Source of the DNA: Sphingomonas phyllosphaerae
GTDB lineage: Bacteria > Pseudomonadota > Alphaproteobacteria > Sphingomonadales > Sphingomonadaceae
Assembly (NCBI RefSeq): GCF_029623345.1
Contig: NZ_JAPYKH010000002.1
Coordinates: 62,001 to 126,000, forward strand
DNA: 64,000 nucleotides
Direction: 5' to 3'
The notes below the pieces were generated by a model. It ran no database searches. It was not told where the DNA came from and saw nothing but the letters and a program-made list of their open reading frames with translations. Position 1 is the first letter of the stretch, and every line of letters begins with the position of its first letter. The position numbers and the translations under genes were made by a program. Below are positions 27,801 through 35,965 of this stretch, piece by piece.

Positions 27801-27944
27801 AAGATCGACTACGACTCGCGGGAACGATACCTGCGGGAATAGACCGATCGGCAGCGACAATGCCGCCACGATGCCCGCCAGCGCCATCGCCAGACCAACG
27901 AGGACGAAGGCGCGCGATCGCGTGCGGAGGAGGCGCTCGAGCAT
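24870..27944 (-). CDS. RND efflux transporter, inner-membrane permease subunit
   Basis: A 1024-residue resistance-nodulation-division pump. It has the N-terminal helix, two large periplasmic loops and two sets of helices. TM4 contains GLLIDDVIVMVEHIARR, with the two aspartates used for proton relay in HAE-type pumps, and the porter domain begins PRVVVDLDSGSRPADQT. The start is the ATG at 27944 with AGGAG six bases upstream, overlapping the adaptor stop as TGATG. It would work with the adaptor and TolC protein encoded just upstream. The exported substrate is unknown; the sequence does not clearly say metal or drug. Confidence 0.92.
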   Translation of the reverse strand: MLERLLRTRSRAFVLVGLAMALAGIVAALSLPIGLFPQVSFPRVVVDLDSGSRPADQTALSVTRPVEEAIRAIPGVNNVRSETARGTAQISIDFGWGRDMIASTLLVDTAVGRILPSLPAGTQYNVRRMDPTVFPIISYALVSDSADPAQLQDFARYQITPLLSSVPGLARVGVQGGDTAEVEVLADPQRLASYGVAMTDLAAAIRNGNVLSAVGQVQDRGRLSLVIADRSVADAAQLGDIVVKTAPTGVVRVRDVATVQNGAAPVWQRIVEDGRPAVLFNIYEQPDGNAVQIARQVQAKLATLQLPPGVKLVNWYDQSELVTQSVASVRDAVLIGLVLAALVLLLFLRSWRVTLVAVIVVPATLTSTMLVLSALGMSFNIMTLGGIAAAVGLLIDDVIVMVEHIARRAGEADAKGQVAGDAAVIPAAREFMAPLTGSSLATLIVFLPLSFLTGVTGAFSKALSVTMAAALAISWAMTAFVVPVLVRALVDFRKWRDPGVAGEGRLAAVHDRSLDKLSARPWLLIVILVPLLVIGYIGYSKVPTGFMPKADEGGFVMDYYTSPGTSLDESGRQIGQVDRLLQADPEVLTFSRRLGTGLGGDLGQSYHGDYFVRLKPDHSKPTDEVAAAIADEVAAKVPGVQVEVAQLIEDLIGDLTAVPQPIEVKLYSSDPTVLDAQAKKVAALIEKIDGVVEVKDGVQLAGDALDVRVDPVRAGIEGVAPADVEAQLSTALSGTIATTLARPDKAIDVRVRLPQAMTISQAGLAELPIRAADGHMFPLSRVASIQALVGQPQIARENLEPMVAVTGRIQGRGIGAAIADVTKALDRPGVLAPGIRYELGGLYQQQQIAFAGLVKVFGAALVAELVLLLVLYRRFWLPIIIIGCSLLSTTGVFTALWLAGVDLNITALMGMTMIIGIGTEMAIFYVSEFEELCRVMPAAAATREASRNRIRPITMTTLAAILTLMPLALAIGQGSGIQQPLAIAIIAGLLIQYPLVLLAMPVLVRLTLSRTDDDDRAGREEATS

Positions 27945-28987
27945 CAATTGCTCCTGACAGCGTCGCCGTCGGTGACCTGATAGGCGCCGGCAACGATGAG
28001 CGGCAGTCGAGCGGAAAGCGCTCCCTCAACGACGTCGCCCGCGTCGGACGTCAGCCGCACCGCGACTGGGACAGCCTTCGCTTTGCCGCTCTCGACCTGA
28101 AACACGCGCGGGTTGCCCCCCGCGGTGACGACCGCCGCGTGGGGGACAACCCATCCGACGATCTTGCCGGTACGGATGTCGACTTGCATCGGCTCGCCCG
28201 GGAGCAGTGCCCCTGTCGGGAAGGAGAGATCGACGTCGACCATCTTGGTCAGGGCATTCAGCGCGCCGTCCACGCGCACCACCTTGCCGTCGAGCGTGCC
28301 GCCTCCGGAGAGGCGCCTCAACGACGCCGACTGACCCACGGCCAGCGCGCCGCGTCGCGAGGGATCCACTCCCACGCTGACAACGATCCCGCTCGATCGT
28401 GCGACGGTCAGGATTGTGGCGCCCGCTGCAGTTCGGTCACCCTGCGCGACGGCTACCGCGGTGACCACGCCATCGAACGGCGCGACGACCATGCGGCTCG
28501 CGGCACCCGCGCCGTCCGCGCGCAACGCGGCAAGTGCAGTTTGCGCATCCGAAACGGTCTTGTCGGCCTGCACGAGCTGGTCGGTCGTTGCGAGCTGCTG
28601 GGCGAGCAGCTGAGCTGTGCTGGCGCGCGTCTTCCGGGCAGCCGCCAAGGCACTCACCGCTTGCTCATAGGTGCTGCGCGAGGACGGAGCGGTGACGAAG
28701 ATCGCCAGCGACTGCCCGGACCTGACCACGCTGCCTGGAGCGACAAACAGGCGGGCGACCTGCCCGGGTTGCGCCTCGTTGAAGGTGCGCATCCCGATCT
28801 CGGAAGGTGCCACCGAGCCATAAGCCGTGACGATAGCGGGCAACGCACCTTGGCGAGGTGCGACGGTAGTGACGAGGACGCTGGGACTCGGCGTCGCGCT
28901 CGCTCCCGGCGTGCTGGACGTATCACCGCACGCTGCGACCGGCAGCAGGAGCAGGGTGACGGAGATTCTCATACGGGTAGGTATCAC
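27944..28987 (-). CDS. RND periplasmic adaptor (membrane fusion) lipoprotein
   Basis: A 347-residue adaptor that joins the RND pump to the outer-membrane channel. The N-terminus carries a lipobox (LLLPVAACGD), so it is probably lipid-anchored in the inner membrane. A short helical hairpin (YEQAVSALAAARKTRASTAQLLAQQL) lies between lipoyl halves (GQSLAIFVTA and VVAPFDGVVTAVAV), followed by beta-barrel and membrane-proximal parts. The GTG at 28987 overlaps the TolC stop (GTGA); the ATG at 28972 is an alternative. Its stop overlaps the pump start. Confidence 0.9.
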   Translation of the reverse strand: MIPTRMRISVTLLLLPVAACGDTSSTPGASATPSPSVLVTTVAPRQGALPAIVTAYGSVAPSEIGMRTFNEAQPGQVARLFVAPGSVVRSGQSLAIFVTAPSSRSTYEQAVSALAAARKTRASTAQLLAQQLATTDQLVQADKTVSDAQTALAALRADGAGAASRMVVAPFDGVVTAVAVAQGDRTAAGATILTVARSSGIVVSVGVDPSRRGALAVGQSASLRRLSGGGTLDGKVVRVDGALNALTKMVDVDLSFPTGALLPGEPMQVDIRTGKIVGWVVPHAAVVTAGGNPRVFQVESGKAKAVPVAVRLTSDAGDVVEGALSARLPLIVAGAYQVTDGDAVRSN

Positions 28988-30336
28988 CGGATCGTCCCCG
29001 CTTGTTCGGCGGGAAGGTCAATCGTCGGCAATCCATCTCCCACCAGCGTCTGGAGGGCGATCTGACGATCGAACAGCGCGAGCTCCAAGGTCATGATCTC
29101 CTCTTCCTTGGCGAAGCGATTGGAGACGAGGTCGACATAGCCTCGCTCGTCGATGTTGGCGGCGCCAAACGCGGCTTGAGCGCGCGCGGCAGCGATACGC
29201 GCGGCGGGCAGATCCCGCCGGGCAACCGCCAGCTGTGCTGCGAGCTGCTCATATTCCCTCAGCAGCGCGCCGACAGTGCCGGTCGTGCCCGCGATACGAG
29301 CCGCGTAATCGGCATGGAGCTGTGCACGGGTCGCGCGAGCGACGGCGATATTGCCCTGGTTGCGATCGAAGACGGGAAGACCGATCTGCGCGGTTGGACC
29401 GCCGTTGATGACGCGGGCATTGTCGCTCGAAGCGGAGCCGCCAAGGATCAGATCAGGAAATTGCGACAGGATCGCGACCCGCAGCTGCTCGTCCGCAGCG
29501 GCATAACCGAGGCGAAGCGCGAGAAGATCGGGCCGCCGAGCGGGCAGCGTCGACAGTCCGGCGCGAATGGCGATCGGATCGAACGCCGGAAGGTCGGGCG
29601 CGAGAGCGAGCGGAACGACGGCATCCGGCGTGAGGTTCAGCAGCGCGTTCAGCTGGTGACGCTGCGCCAGCAATGTCTGGTCAAGTGCATCGAGCGACGT
29701 GCGGGCAGCCTGGAGGGCGACCCGGTCCGGCGCTACGGTGATCAGCGTCACCGTACGGACCGCGAGCGCGCGCTCGAGCTTGTCGTTGCGGCGGGCCAGG
29801 AGTTCGTAGGCGGCTACATAAATCGGGCGATTTCGCTCGGTGATCATGATGTCGGTGGCAATCTGGCGCGCCTGGCCCGCGACCTGCCATTCCTGCCAGA
29901 CGAGGTCGGCCGCGACCTGCCTGCTGCTTGCCGCGGCGGCGCGACGACGCGCCCGATAGGTGATCAGGCTCTTGATGTCCTGTGCCAACCCGAGGTTCCA
30001 AGCGGGAACCGTGCCTGCCCCCGAGAGTAGCGGCAGGAAGGCGCCGGACAGCGACGGGTTGGCGAGGATCGCAGCCTGGGTCGCCTGGCCTTCCGCGATC
30101 CCGCGCCTCAGACGGGCCGCGCGCAGATCCGGGTTGTTCGCGAGCGCGAGAGTCACGACATCGCTGATGCTGAGACGGCTCCCGATCGCTGTCGCAGCAT
30201 CCGCGCCATCAAGGGCGGCGACCGTGGGCGCGAGGGTCGCTTCTCGCGCGAGAGGGAGCGGGGTGTAATGGGCGCACCCCGCCAGCAGCGCCGCAACCAG
30301 GAGCGGGGGGATCCGCCTCGTCGTCTTCCGCAACAT
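28984..30336 (-). CDS. TolC-family outer-membrane efflux protein
   Basis: A 450-residue outer-membrane factor with an N-terminal lipobox (AALLAGCAHY). Two similar helical repeats are seen: SISDVVTLALANNPDLRAARLRRGIAEGQ near residue 60 and LRLGYAAADEQLRVAILSQFPDL in the second half. It forms the trimeric exit duct for the RND pump encoded downstream. GGAGG lies 12 bases before the ATG. Sixty bases separate it from the PepSY gene upstream, so both are probably one transcript. Confidence 0.9.
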   Translation of the reverse strand: MLRKTTRRIPPLLVAALLAGCAHYTPLPLAREATLAPTVAALDGADAATAIGSRLSISDVVTLALANNPDLRAARLRRGIAEGQATQAAILANPSLSGAFLPLLSGAGTVPAWNLGLAQDIKSLITYRARRRAAAASSRQVAADLVWQEWQVAGQARQIATDIMITERNRPIYVAAYELLARRNDKLERALAVRTVTLITVAPDRVALQAARTSLDALDQTLLAQRHQLNALLNLTPDAVVPLALAPDLPAFDPIAIRAGLSTLPARRPDLLALRLGYAAADEQLRVAILSQFPDLILGGSASSDNARVINGGPTAQIGLPVFDRNQGNIAVARATRAQLHADYAARIAGTTGTVGALLREYEQLAAQLAVARRDLPAARIAAARAQAAFGAANIDERGYVDLVSNRFAKEEEIMTLELALFDRQIALQTLVGDGLPTIDLPAEQAGTIR

Positions 30337-30395
30337 TCGTCTGCGAAGCCTCCTCGCCGGCGTCGGCTTCCGCCGTGCCAGCCCGTCGCTGATGA

Positions 30396-30710
30396 TTAAT
30401 CTGGCTTCTTGCCCTCGACCGCGTTCTCGAGGACCGCGCCGCTGCGCGCGTCCACGCCGGCCTCGTAGGTCTTGCCTCGGCTGGATATGTCGAACGAGTA
30501 GCGAAGCCCGCTGCCGCCCTTCTCTCTCTCCAGCTCCTCGTCAGTGATCCGGCCAGGACGAACCCTCAATGCCAGGCGTCGCGCCGCGGCGATCGGGAAC
30601 TTGGCCTCCGTCGCGAGACGAGCTTCCTTCTTGGTGAGCGGCGCTGCCGCTCCAGGGCTGCAGAGGCTCGCCAGGAGTGTCACTCCGATGGTCGCTTGTG
30701 TCTTCCGCAT
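30396..30710 (-). CDS. Exported PepSY-domain protein
   Basis: A 104-residue protein with a signal peptide ending SPGAAA and one PepSY domain, ending with the typical strand pair RYSFDISSRGKTYEAGVDARSGAVLE. PepSY proteins are thought to inhibit peptidases or assist envelope sensing and commonly sit beside two-component or efflux genes. GAGG is six bases before the ATG. It heads the operon PepSY-TolC-adaptor-RND-YVTN. A sequence resembling the one in front of the OmpR-type regulator lies 50-90 bases upstream. Confidence 0.85.
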   Translation of the reverse strand: MRKTQATIGVTLLASLCSPGAAAPLTKKEARLATEAKFPIAAARRLALRVRPGRITDEELEREKGGSGLRYSFDISSRGKTYEAGVDARSGAVLENAVEGKKPD

Positions 30711-30761
30711 CGTTCACCTCGCAAAGCTGAGTGCGCCTCGACAGGCGGTAGACGGTGGCTT

Positions 30762-30798
30762 GTTGCCGGGCGGTGAGGTGAAGATTGATTATCGCCAA
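30762..30798. promoter_or_regulatory. Upstream box A, shared with the regulator gene
   Basis: This 37-base segment ahead of the PepSY-RND operon matches 32487-32523 at 29 of 37 positions. The core GATTGATTATCGCCAA (30783-30798) is the best conserved part. It is a candidate binding site for the OmpR-type regulator at 32560. Its orientation relative to PepSY is opposite to that of box B relative to the regulator gene. Confidence 0.45.
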
Positions 30799-30904
30799 TC
30801 GGCGGCGTGACGAGCGGGGTTCGTGGTCGCGACCATCCGCACCGGCCGTGATCAAGGCGGTGACGCGTCAGCCGCGCGCGACGATGAGGATCGAGGGCGT
30901 AAGG

Positions 30905-32419
30905 TCAGTGACAAGTCGGCGGCGACCGCATCGTGGATCGGCGTCGGTACACGAGGCGAAAGCGGTCCGGTCCCGTCCTGATGCAGGCCACGAGCGCGTA
31001 GCCGGACGCGAGCTCCCGCTCCAAGACGGCACGCGTGAGAGGATTGCCGCCGCGGAAGTGCGGCAGATTGTCGACGATGGCCTCGGGCCCGGAACGCATG
31101 ATACGCGCCACCTCGAGCACCGGATCAACGCCGAGCGAAGCCGAGTTCTCGTCGTTGGTCGCGAGATGCCCGGGAAACGCCCATCGAGTCGGCAGACACG
31201 AGCCAGTCAACATGTAAAGGGCGGGATAGCTGTCATATACGTAGATGCAGCCGCCGTGCTCGACACGTGCGGCCGCCGCGACCCGGGCCACCTCAGCCGC
31301 TCCTCCCTTGTGCGCGGCGCTGATTGCCAAGACCGCTTGCCCTCCAGCTGCGCCAGTCACGAGCAGCGCCACTGCCCAGCGGTGTTGCGCGATGCTGGTA
31401 TCCACGCTGCGTGCGAACAAGAGTGATAAGGGTAGCAAAAGAGGCATCGCATAATGCGGGCTCGCAAAACGCCAGTACAGAATAACGCCTGCGAAAGATG
31501 CGGCAAGCCATAAAGCGCTAAAGATCATGAAAGCAAGATCGCGTTTTCGCAAAAAAAAAGCGGCGCAAACCGAACGCCGTAAGTAGAAGGGGAGGGGCTA
31601 GTATGGCGATGATCAGTATGAATCCTTGCGCTTGCAGCTCCGTATCGCCTCGCCCCTGCGAGAAGGCAGACTGAAAATTTGCGAAAAGAAATCTAGCGGC
31701 CTGTCCGATCCACGCGTGATAGAGGAACGCGACGATCGTCGGCAACAACGCTAAAATAGGCCAGATAAGGGTGTATAGAAAAATGGAGAGTACGCTGCGC
31801 TGGAATCGTAGCGCGAGAAAAACCAGCCAGCAGCCGAAGAACACCCCTTCGAACATGGTACTATACTTGATTTGCAGCGCGAGGCCGACCAGGGCATGGC
31901 GCCAGCCCCGCAGCGTAGCGGGTCGCGCTGGCGCGACGCTCGCAGCACCAAGCTGGCAGCACCTACCATCAAAAGATTGTAGAAAACGGGCGACTGTCCG
32001 CCCTCGCCCTCCATGAAATTCAGCCAGCTGATGTAAAACAAAGCCGCCATCAGTGCAGCAGATCTTCCGACGTAGTGTTTGGCGATGTGATGCAGGAGAA
32101 AACCCGTCGCCGTGACGAAGGTCAGCGCGACCAACTTATATCCAAGAAAGCCGTCTCCGCCGAGGGCGCGCGCTGCCGCGTAAATCAGGAAGAGGCCAAT
32201 GGGCTTACGGTCGAAGATGTCGACGTAAGGCAGCATGCCATGCAGGAAACGGTCGCCGACAAGCAGGTAGAACTGCTCATCAAAGCCTACGACCGGATTG
32301 GAGAACGTCTGGGCGCGGGAGACGATCGCCCAGCATAATATGAGAATGCCGGCAGGCATCCGGCTGGCTAATCCGACCCCGACATGAGCGCCGGGCCGCC
32401 ACATCCTCGCCTCGATCAT
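30905..32419 (-). pseudogene. Frameshifted membrane glycosyltransferase (GT-C, ArnT/PMT-like)
   Basis: Three adjoining frames together encode about 504 residues of a polytopic glycosyltransferase. The N-terminal part has the GT-C motif GFDEQFYLLVGDRFLHG and VDIFDRKPIG; many hydrophobic helices follow, and the C-terminal part is soluble. A one-base deletion near 31912-31923 shifts the frame before LRGWRHALVGLAL, and one extra base in a run of nine A at 31551-31559 shifts it back before LRKRDLAFMIF. The two changes cancel in length. It would transfer a lipid-linked sugar in the periplasm. It separates the RND operon from its probable regulator. Confidence 0.75.
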
Positions 32420-32486
32420 CTCGCCCTCATTCTCGCCAGGCTCCGGTGCGATCGATCCAGCGTCGATCTAGGTGTAGCGCCGTGAT

Positions 32487-32523
32487 GTTGGCGGGGGGTG
32501 AGAGCGAGATTGATAATTGCCAA
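32487..32523. promoter_or_regulatory. Upstream box B, ahead of the OmpR-type regulator
   Basis: The second copy of the 37-base segment, with the core GATTGATAATTGCCAA at 32508-32523, ends 36 bases before the regulator start. The inner part TTGATAATTGCCAA is partly palindromic (TTG-N2-AATT-N2-CAA). It may serve autoregulation of the two-component pair. Confidence 0.45.
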
Positions 32524-32559
32524 CTTGTCATCGACTCACCCGTACGCGATGGTTCACGC

Positions 32560-33234
32560 ATGAAGCTTCTGCTGCTGGAAGACGATCGTGCGATGCGGGA
32601 GCACCTCGAGCGGGTGCTGGTCGAAGCCGGGCACGTCGTCGACACATGTGAGAAGGGGCAGGACGCTCTCTTTCTCGCCTCCGATAGCGACTATGGCGTG
32701 CTGATCCTCGATCGGATGGTACCTGGCCTCGCCGGTCTCGAGGCGCTCAAGGCGCTGCGGGCCGCAGGTATTCGGACACCCGCACTGTTCCTGACCGCCA
32801 TGAACGGCGTGGAAGACCGCGTTGAGGGACTCGAGGCCGGCGGCGACGACTATCTGGCTAAGCCGTTCGCTGCCAGTGAGCTGCTCGCCCGGATCAACGC
32901 GCTGGGGAGGCGCCCGCCGATCACCGGAGTCGCGACCGAGATTACGGTAGATGATCTCGTGCTCGATCGGATGCGTCGCATCGTGACGCGCGCGGGCCGA
33001 CGGATCGACCTGCAGCCGCAGGAGATCAGAATTCTCGATTACCTCATGCTGCACGCCGGAGAGGTGGTCACGCGGACGATGTTGCTCGAGAACGTATGGT
33101 CCTTCCACTTTGATCCGAAGACCAACATCATCGAAAGTCACATGAGCCGTCTTCGCGCCAAGGTGGACCGGGGCTTCGGCCGTGAGCTGATCCAGACGGT
33201 ACGCGGGGCGGGTTATAGGCTTGGTGGGCATTAG
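32560..33234 (+). CDS. OmpR-family response regulator
   Basis: A 224-residue regulator. The receiver shows the acidic pair in LLEDD (residues 8-9), the phospho-acceptor D51 in LILDRMVPG, T79 and K101 in AKPF. A winged-helix DNA-binding domain follows, with LQPQEIRILDYLMLHAGEVVTR, SHMSRLRAKVD and VRGAGYRL. I start it at MKLLLLEDD because the receiver begins there; no strong binding site is seen. Its stop lies inside the start of the kinase gene, so they form one pair. It probably controls the PepSY-RND operon through the shared box. Confidence 0.92.
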   Translation: MKLLLLEDDRAMREHLERVLVEAGHVVDTCEKGQDALFLASDSDYGVLILDRMVPGLAGLEALKALRAAGIRTPALFLTAMNGVEDRVEGLEAGGDDYLAKPFAASELLARINALGRRPPITGVATEITVDDLVLDRMRRIVTRAGRRIDLQPQEIRILDYLMLHAGEVVTRTMLLENVWSFHFDPKTNIIESHMSRLRAKVDRGFGRELIQTVRGAGYRLGGH

Positions 33235-34618
33235 GACGCGTCTACCCGCCGCGTTGCACAGCGCGGCGTTCCGCTTCGGTCTCATGCTCGCGGCACTTGT
33301 CGCGATCGGCGCCGCCGGACTGTTGTTCGCGGTCGAGCGTCAAGTCGGCCGTTATGCGAGCGAGGCGACCACGGGGATGCTTCGCAGTGAGACGTCGGTA
33401 CTCGTGGGCGAGTACCGCGAGCTGGGATTGTCCGGCCTTACCGCCGCGCTCGCCCGTCACCGCGGCAATGATCGGGATCCGCCGTACCGCTATCTGCTTC
33501 TCGGCGCGGCAGGCGAGCGCCTCGCGGGTGACCTGCCGGCGAGCGCGGGCGAGCTCAGCCCCGGTGCCGGAAACGTTCGGGTCTTGGAAGACCATGCCGG
33601 CGTGAAGGCGTACGAACGGCTCGCCACGCTGACGACTCGCTTGAACCAGAACCTGACGATGGTGGTCGCGACCGATAGTTTCGATGTTCAGGACCTTCGC
33701 GGCCGCCTTGACCTCTTCACCTTGTGGAGTGGGCTGGCCATCGCCGCTTTCGCTCTGGTCGGCGGATACGTGGTCGGACGCGCCTTTCTTCGTCGTCTTC
33801 AGGAAGTGAATCGCGCGATCGATCGGATCGTTGCGGGCGAACGGACCGAGCGACTGCCGATGATCGGCTTCGGCGAGGAGTTCGACGAACTGGCCCGTAA
33901 TCTCAATTATATGCTGGATCGCATCGCCGCCGCTATGGAGGCGCTGCGCCAAGTATCGACCGACATCGCGCATGACCTTCGCTCTCCGCTGACACGGTTG
34001 CACCAGCATCTCGAGCGCATACAGTTCGACGGCGCCTGTCATCCCACGGCGATCGAGGACGCGTTGGCGCAGACTGCCGGCATGCTGTCGACCTTTGAAG
34101 CGCTGCTCCGGATAGGCACGGTCGAAGGCGGCGTGGGCCGCCAACGGTTCCGTATGGTCGACCTCTCCGAGATACTCGATCGTGTCCATCAAGCCTATCT
34201 ACCAGTCGCCGAGGATGCCGGTCAGGTCTTGACGGCGGATCACGCTGCGGGCGTGACGATCCTCGGAGAAGCTGAGCTGTTGGCGCAGCTCTTCACCAAT
34301 CTTATCGAGAACGCGATCGTCCACACGCCGCAAGGAACGAGGATCGCGACGCGCCTGATCGTGGTGGGCGACATCGTCACGGTCGATGTGAGCGACACTG
34401 GCCCCGGCATACCCGCGAGCGAGCGGGCAAAGGTATTCGGTCGCTTCCATCGCCTCGACGCCAGCCGCTCTACGGCGGGTGCCGGTCTGGGGCTGTCGCT
34501 GGTCGCTGCAATCGCGGGGCTCCATGACGCCAGTCACGTCATTCCCGACACGGAAGTCGGCTTGTGTGTGCGGATCAGCTTCCCGGCGCACCGGCAGAGA
34601 GCGGTGTCGCCCACCTGA
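33221..34618 (+). CDS. Membrane sensor histidine kinase
   Basis: A 465-residue kinase with TM1 at about residues 18-36, a periplasmic region of about 125 residues, TM2 at about 167-186, a HAMP linker, the H-box VSTDIAHDLRSPLTR (H251), an N-box (LFTNLIENAIVHTP) and G-boxes (DTGPGIP, GAGLGLSLV). It should phosphorylate the upstream regulator. The gene begins with TTG at 33221 or GTG at 33224, overlapping the regulator by about a dozen bases. The periplasmic region has no recognisable ligand fold. Confidence 0.92.
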   Translation: MVGIRTRLPAALHSAAFRFGLMLAALVAIGAAGLLFAVERQVGRYASEATTGMLRSETSVLVGEYRELGLSGLTAALARHRGNDRDPPYRYLLLGAAGERLAGDLPASAGELSPGAGNVRVLEDHAGVKAYERLATLTTRLNQNLTMVVATDSFDVQDLRGRLDLFTLWSGLAIAAFALVGGYVVGRAFLRRLQEVNRAIDRIVAGERTERLPMIGFGEEFDELARNLNYMLDRIAAAMEALRQVSTDIAHDLRSPLTRLHQHLERIQFDGACHPTAIEDALAQTAGMLSTFEALLRIGTVEGGVGRQRFRMVDLSEILDRVHQAYLPVAEDAGQVLTADHAAGVTILGEAELLAQLFTNLIENAIVHTPQGTRIATRLIVVGDIVTVDVSDTGPGIPASERAKVFGRFHRLDASRSTAGAGLGLSLVAAIAGLHDASHVIPDTEVGLCVRISFPAHRQRAVSPT

Positions 34619-34796
34619 GACCGAGCGCCGCTTGCGCAAGTCTGCGGCGATTTAAGTCCAGCATGACGCTGATCCGGCTCGCGCGTCCCGCCGACGACGA
34701 TCGCAGGCGAGCAACTCGGCTCGGCGGAGTCCCGGCGCAACGATTGGAGCGGCCGAAGACCCTCCGCGCATCGACGATCGCGCTCCGCTTGCTCGA

Positions 34797-35027
34797 TCAT
34801 GTCGCGTCCGACCGGAAGCAGCGCGGCGTGCTGCGATCCATGAGGGCTGGGCGATCCGGCGTGAAACCTACGCCAGTCAGTGGCACGAACATGGCCCAGC
34901 CCAACGAACACACGTCGACGCGGCCGTCGGCTTGCTTCGTGTAGACGTGGAGGTGCTCGGTGGCGGTGGAAAGACCGATCGGCATCACCAGGCGGCCACC
35001 GACCCGCAGCTGCGCGAGCAAAGGTGG
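34797..35027 (-). pseudogene. C-terminal fragment of protein-L-isoaspartate O-methyltransferase
   Basis: The minus-strand frame that carries the IS3 transposase changes character at about 35027 and continues PLLAQLRVGGRLVMPIG, then HLHVYTKQADGR and MFVPLTGVGF. These are the C-terminal strands of Pcm-type repair methyltransferases (QL-GGRLV-P-G and FVPL). The SAM-binding core is missing. It is fused in frame to the truncated transposase, so the pair is a recombination scar and not a working gene. Confidence 0.65.
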
Positions 35028-35600
35028 TCTTCCCCTGGTAGCGATGATGGCGTCGAGCTCGCGAGCGACATGCGCGCCTGACAGCGAGGTGTCCGCCACC
35101 AGCGCCAGCGGAGCGCAGCGACGCGCGCGCGTAAAGTCGTCGACCACCGCCAGGATGCGCATACGTCGGCCACTGATCAGCGTGTCGCTGACGAAGTCGA
35201 GGCTCCAGCGCTGGTTCGGTCCCTGTGGCAGCGCCATAGGCGCTCGGGTGCCCATGGCTTGCTTTCGACCGCGCCGGCGCCTGACCCGAAGGTTCTCCTC
35301 GCGGTACAGCCGCAGCAGCTTCTTGTGGCTCATGACCAGCCCCTCGCGAGCCAGCATGATACCCCGCCGCCGATAGCCGAAGCGGCGGCGCTCCGCCGCG
35401 ATCTCGCGCAGCCGCGACCGCAGGTCGCCATCATCACTACGCCGGGGCGCGTAGCGCACCGACGTTCGATCTACGCCGAAGATGGAGCATGCCCGACGCT
35501 CGCTGATACCGAAGCACTGCCGAGCCTCCTCTACAGCTCTCCGGCGAGCGGCAGGCTTTACCAGTTTTTTGCTGCCGCCTCCTTGAGCACGGCGTTGTCG
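35028..35600 (-). pseudogene. IS3 transposase orfB, truncated before the second catalytic Asp
   Basis: The integrase part reads ARRRAVEEARQCFGISERRAC, then the HTH_21-like FGYRRRGIMLAREGLVMSHKK and the first catalytic aspartate in QRWSLDFVSD. The strand VVDDFTRARRCAPLALVADTS follows, but the frame leaves the family at ATRGRP, just before the usual second Asp (DNG), and the Glu is absent. In intact elements orfB is made by a -1 frameshift from orfA near 35600, so I place its start there only approximately. Confidence 0.75.
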
Positions 35601-35824
35601 AGCATCGCGTCCGCCAGCAGCCGCTTCAGCCGCGTGTTCTCGTCCTCCAGCACCTTCAGCTTGCGCGCCTGCGACACGTCGATGCCGCCGTATTTCGCCT
35701 TCCAGGCGTACAGCGTGGCGCTGCTGATCCCGTGTTTGCGGCACACCTCGGCGGTCTTCATCCCGCCCTCCTGCTCGCGCAGCACCGCGATGATCTGCTC
35801 CTCGCTGAACCTGCTCTTCTTCAC
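35558..35824 (-). CDS. IS3 transposase orfA
   Basis: An 88-residue DNA-binding protein: MKKSRFSEEQIIAVLREQEGG starts the HTH, with VCRKHGISSATLYAWKAKYGG as the recognition part, followed by a leucine-zipper-like helix (LKVLEDENTRLKRLLADAMLD) used for dimerisation. It is complete and ends LKEAAAKNW. With orfB truncated it can at most act as a repressor of related elements. Confidence 0.88.
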   Translation of the reverse strand: MKKSRFSEEQIIAVLREQEGGMKTAEVCRKHGISSATLYAWKAKYGGIDVSQARKLKVLEDENTRLKRLLADAMLDNAVLKEAAAKNW

Positions 35825-35965
35825 ATCCGTCTCCTCACGACGGCGAACTCTAGCTCAAACTGGCGTAAATTCAGGGCAACACGTCAGGAGCCAAATCGGT
35901 GGTGGGCGCGGTAGGAGGTTCCGCAGATACGGAAAACGACGGGCGGGGCAGCTAAATTGAGTTAG

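Larger units (their letters stand above)
35028..35881 (-). mobile_element. Truncated IS3-family insertion sequence
   Basis: The intact end lies at 35881 (on the minus strand TGTTGCCCTGAATTTACGCC), followed by orfA and the first two thirds of orfB. The other end is lost: orfB breaks at about 35027 where an isoaspartyl methyltransferase fragment begins. The element has no second inverted repeat and cannot move on its own. Confidence 0.75.
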
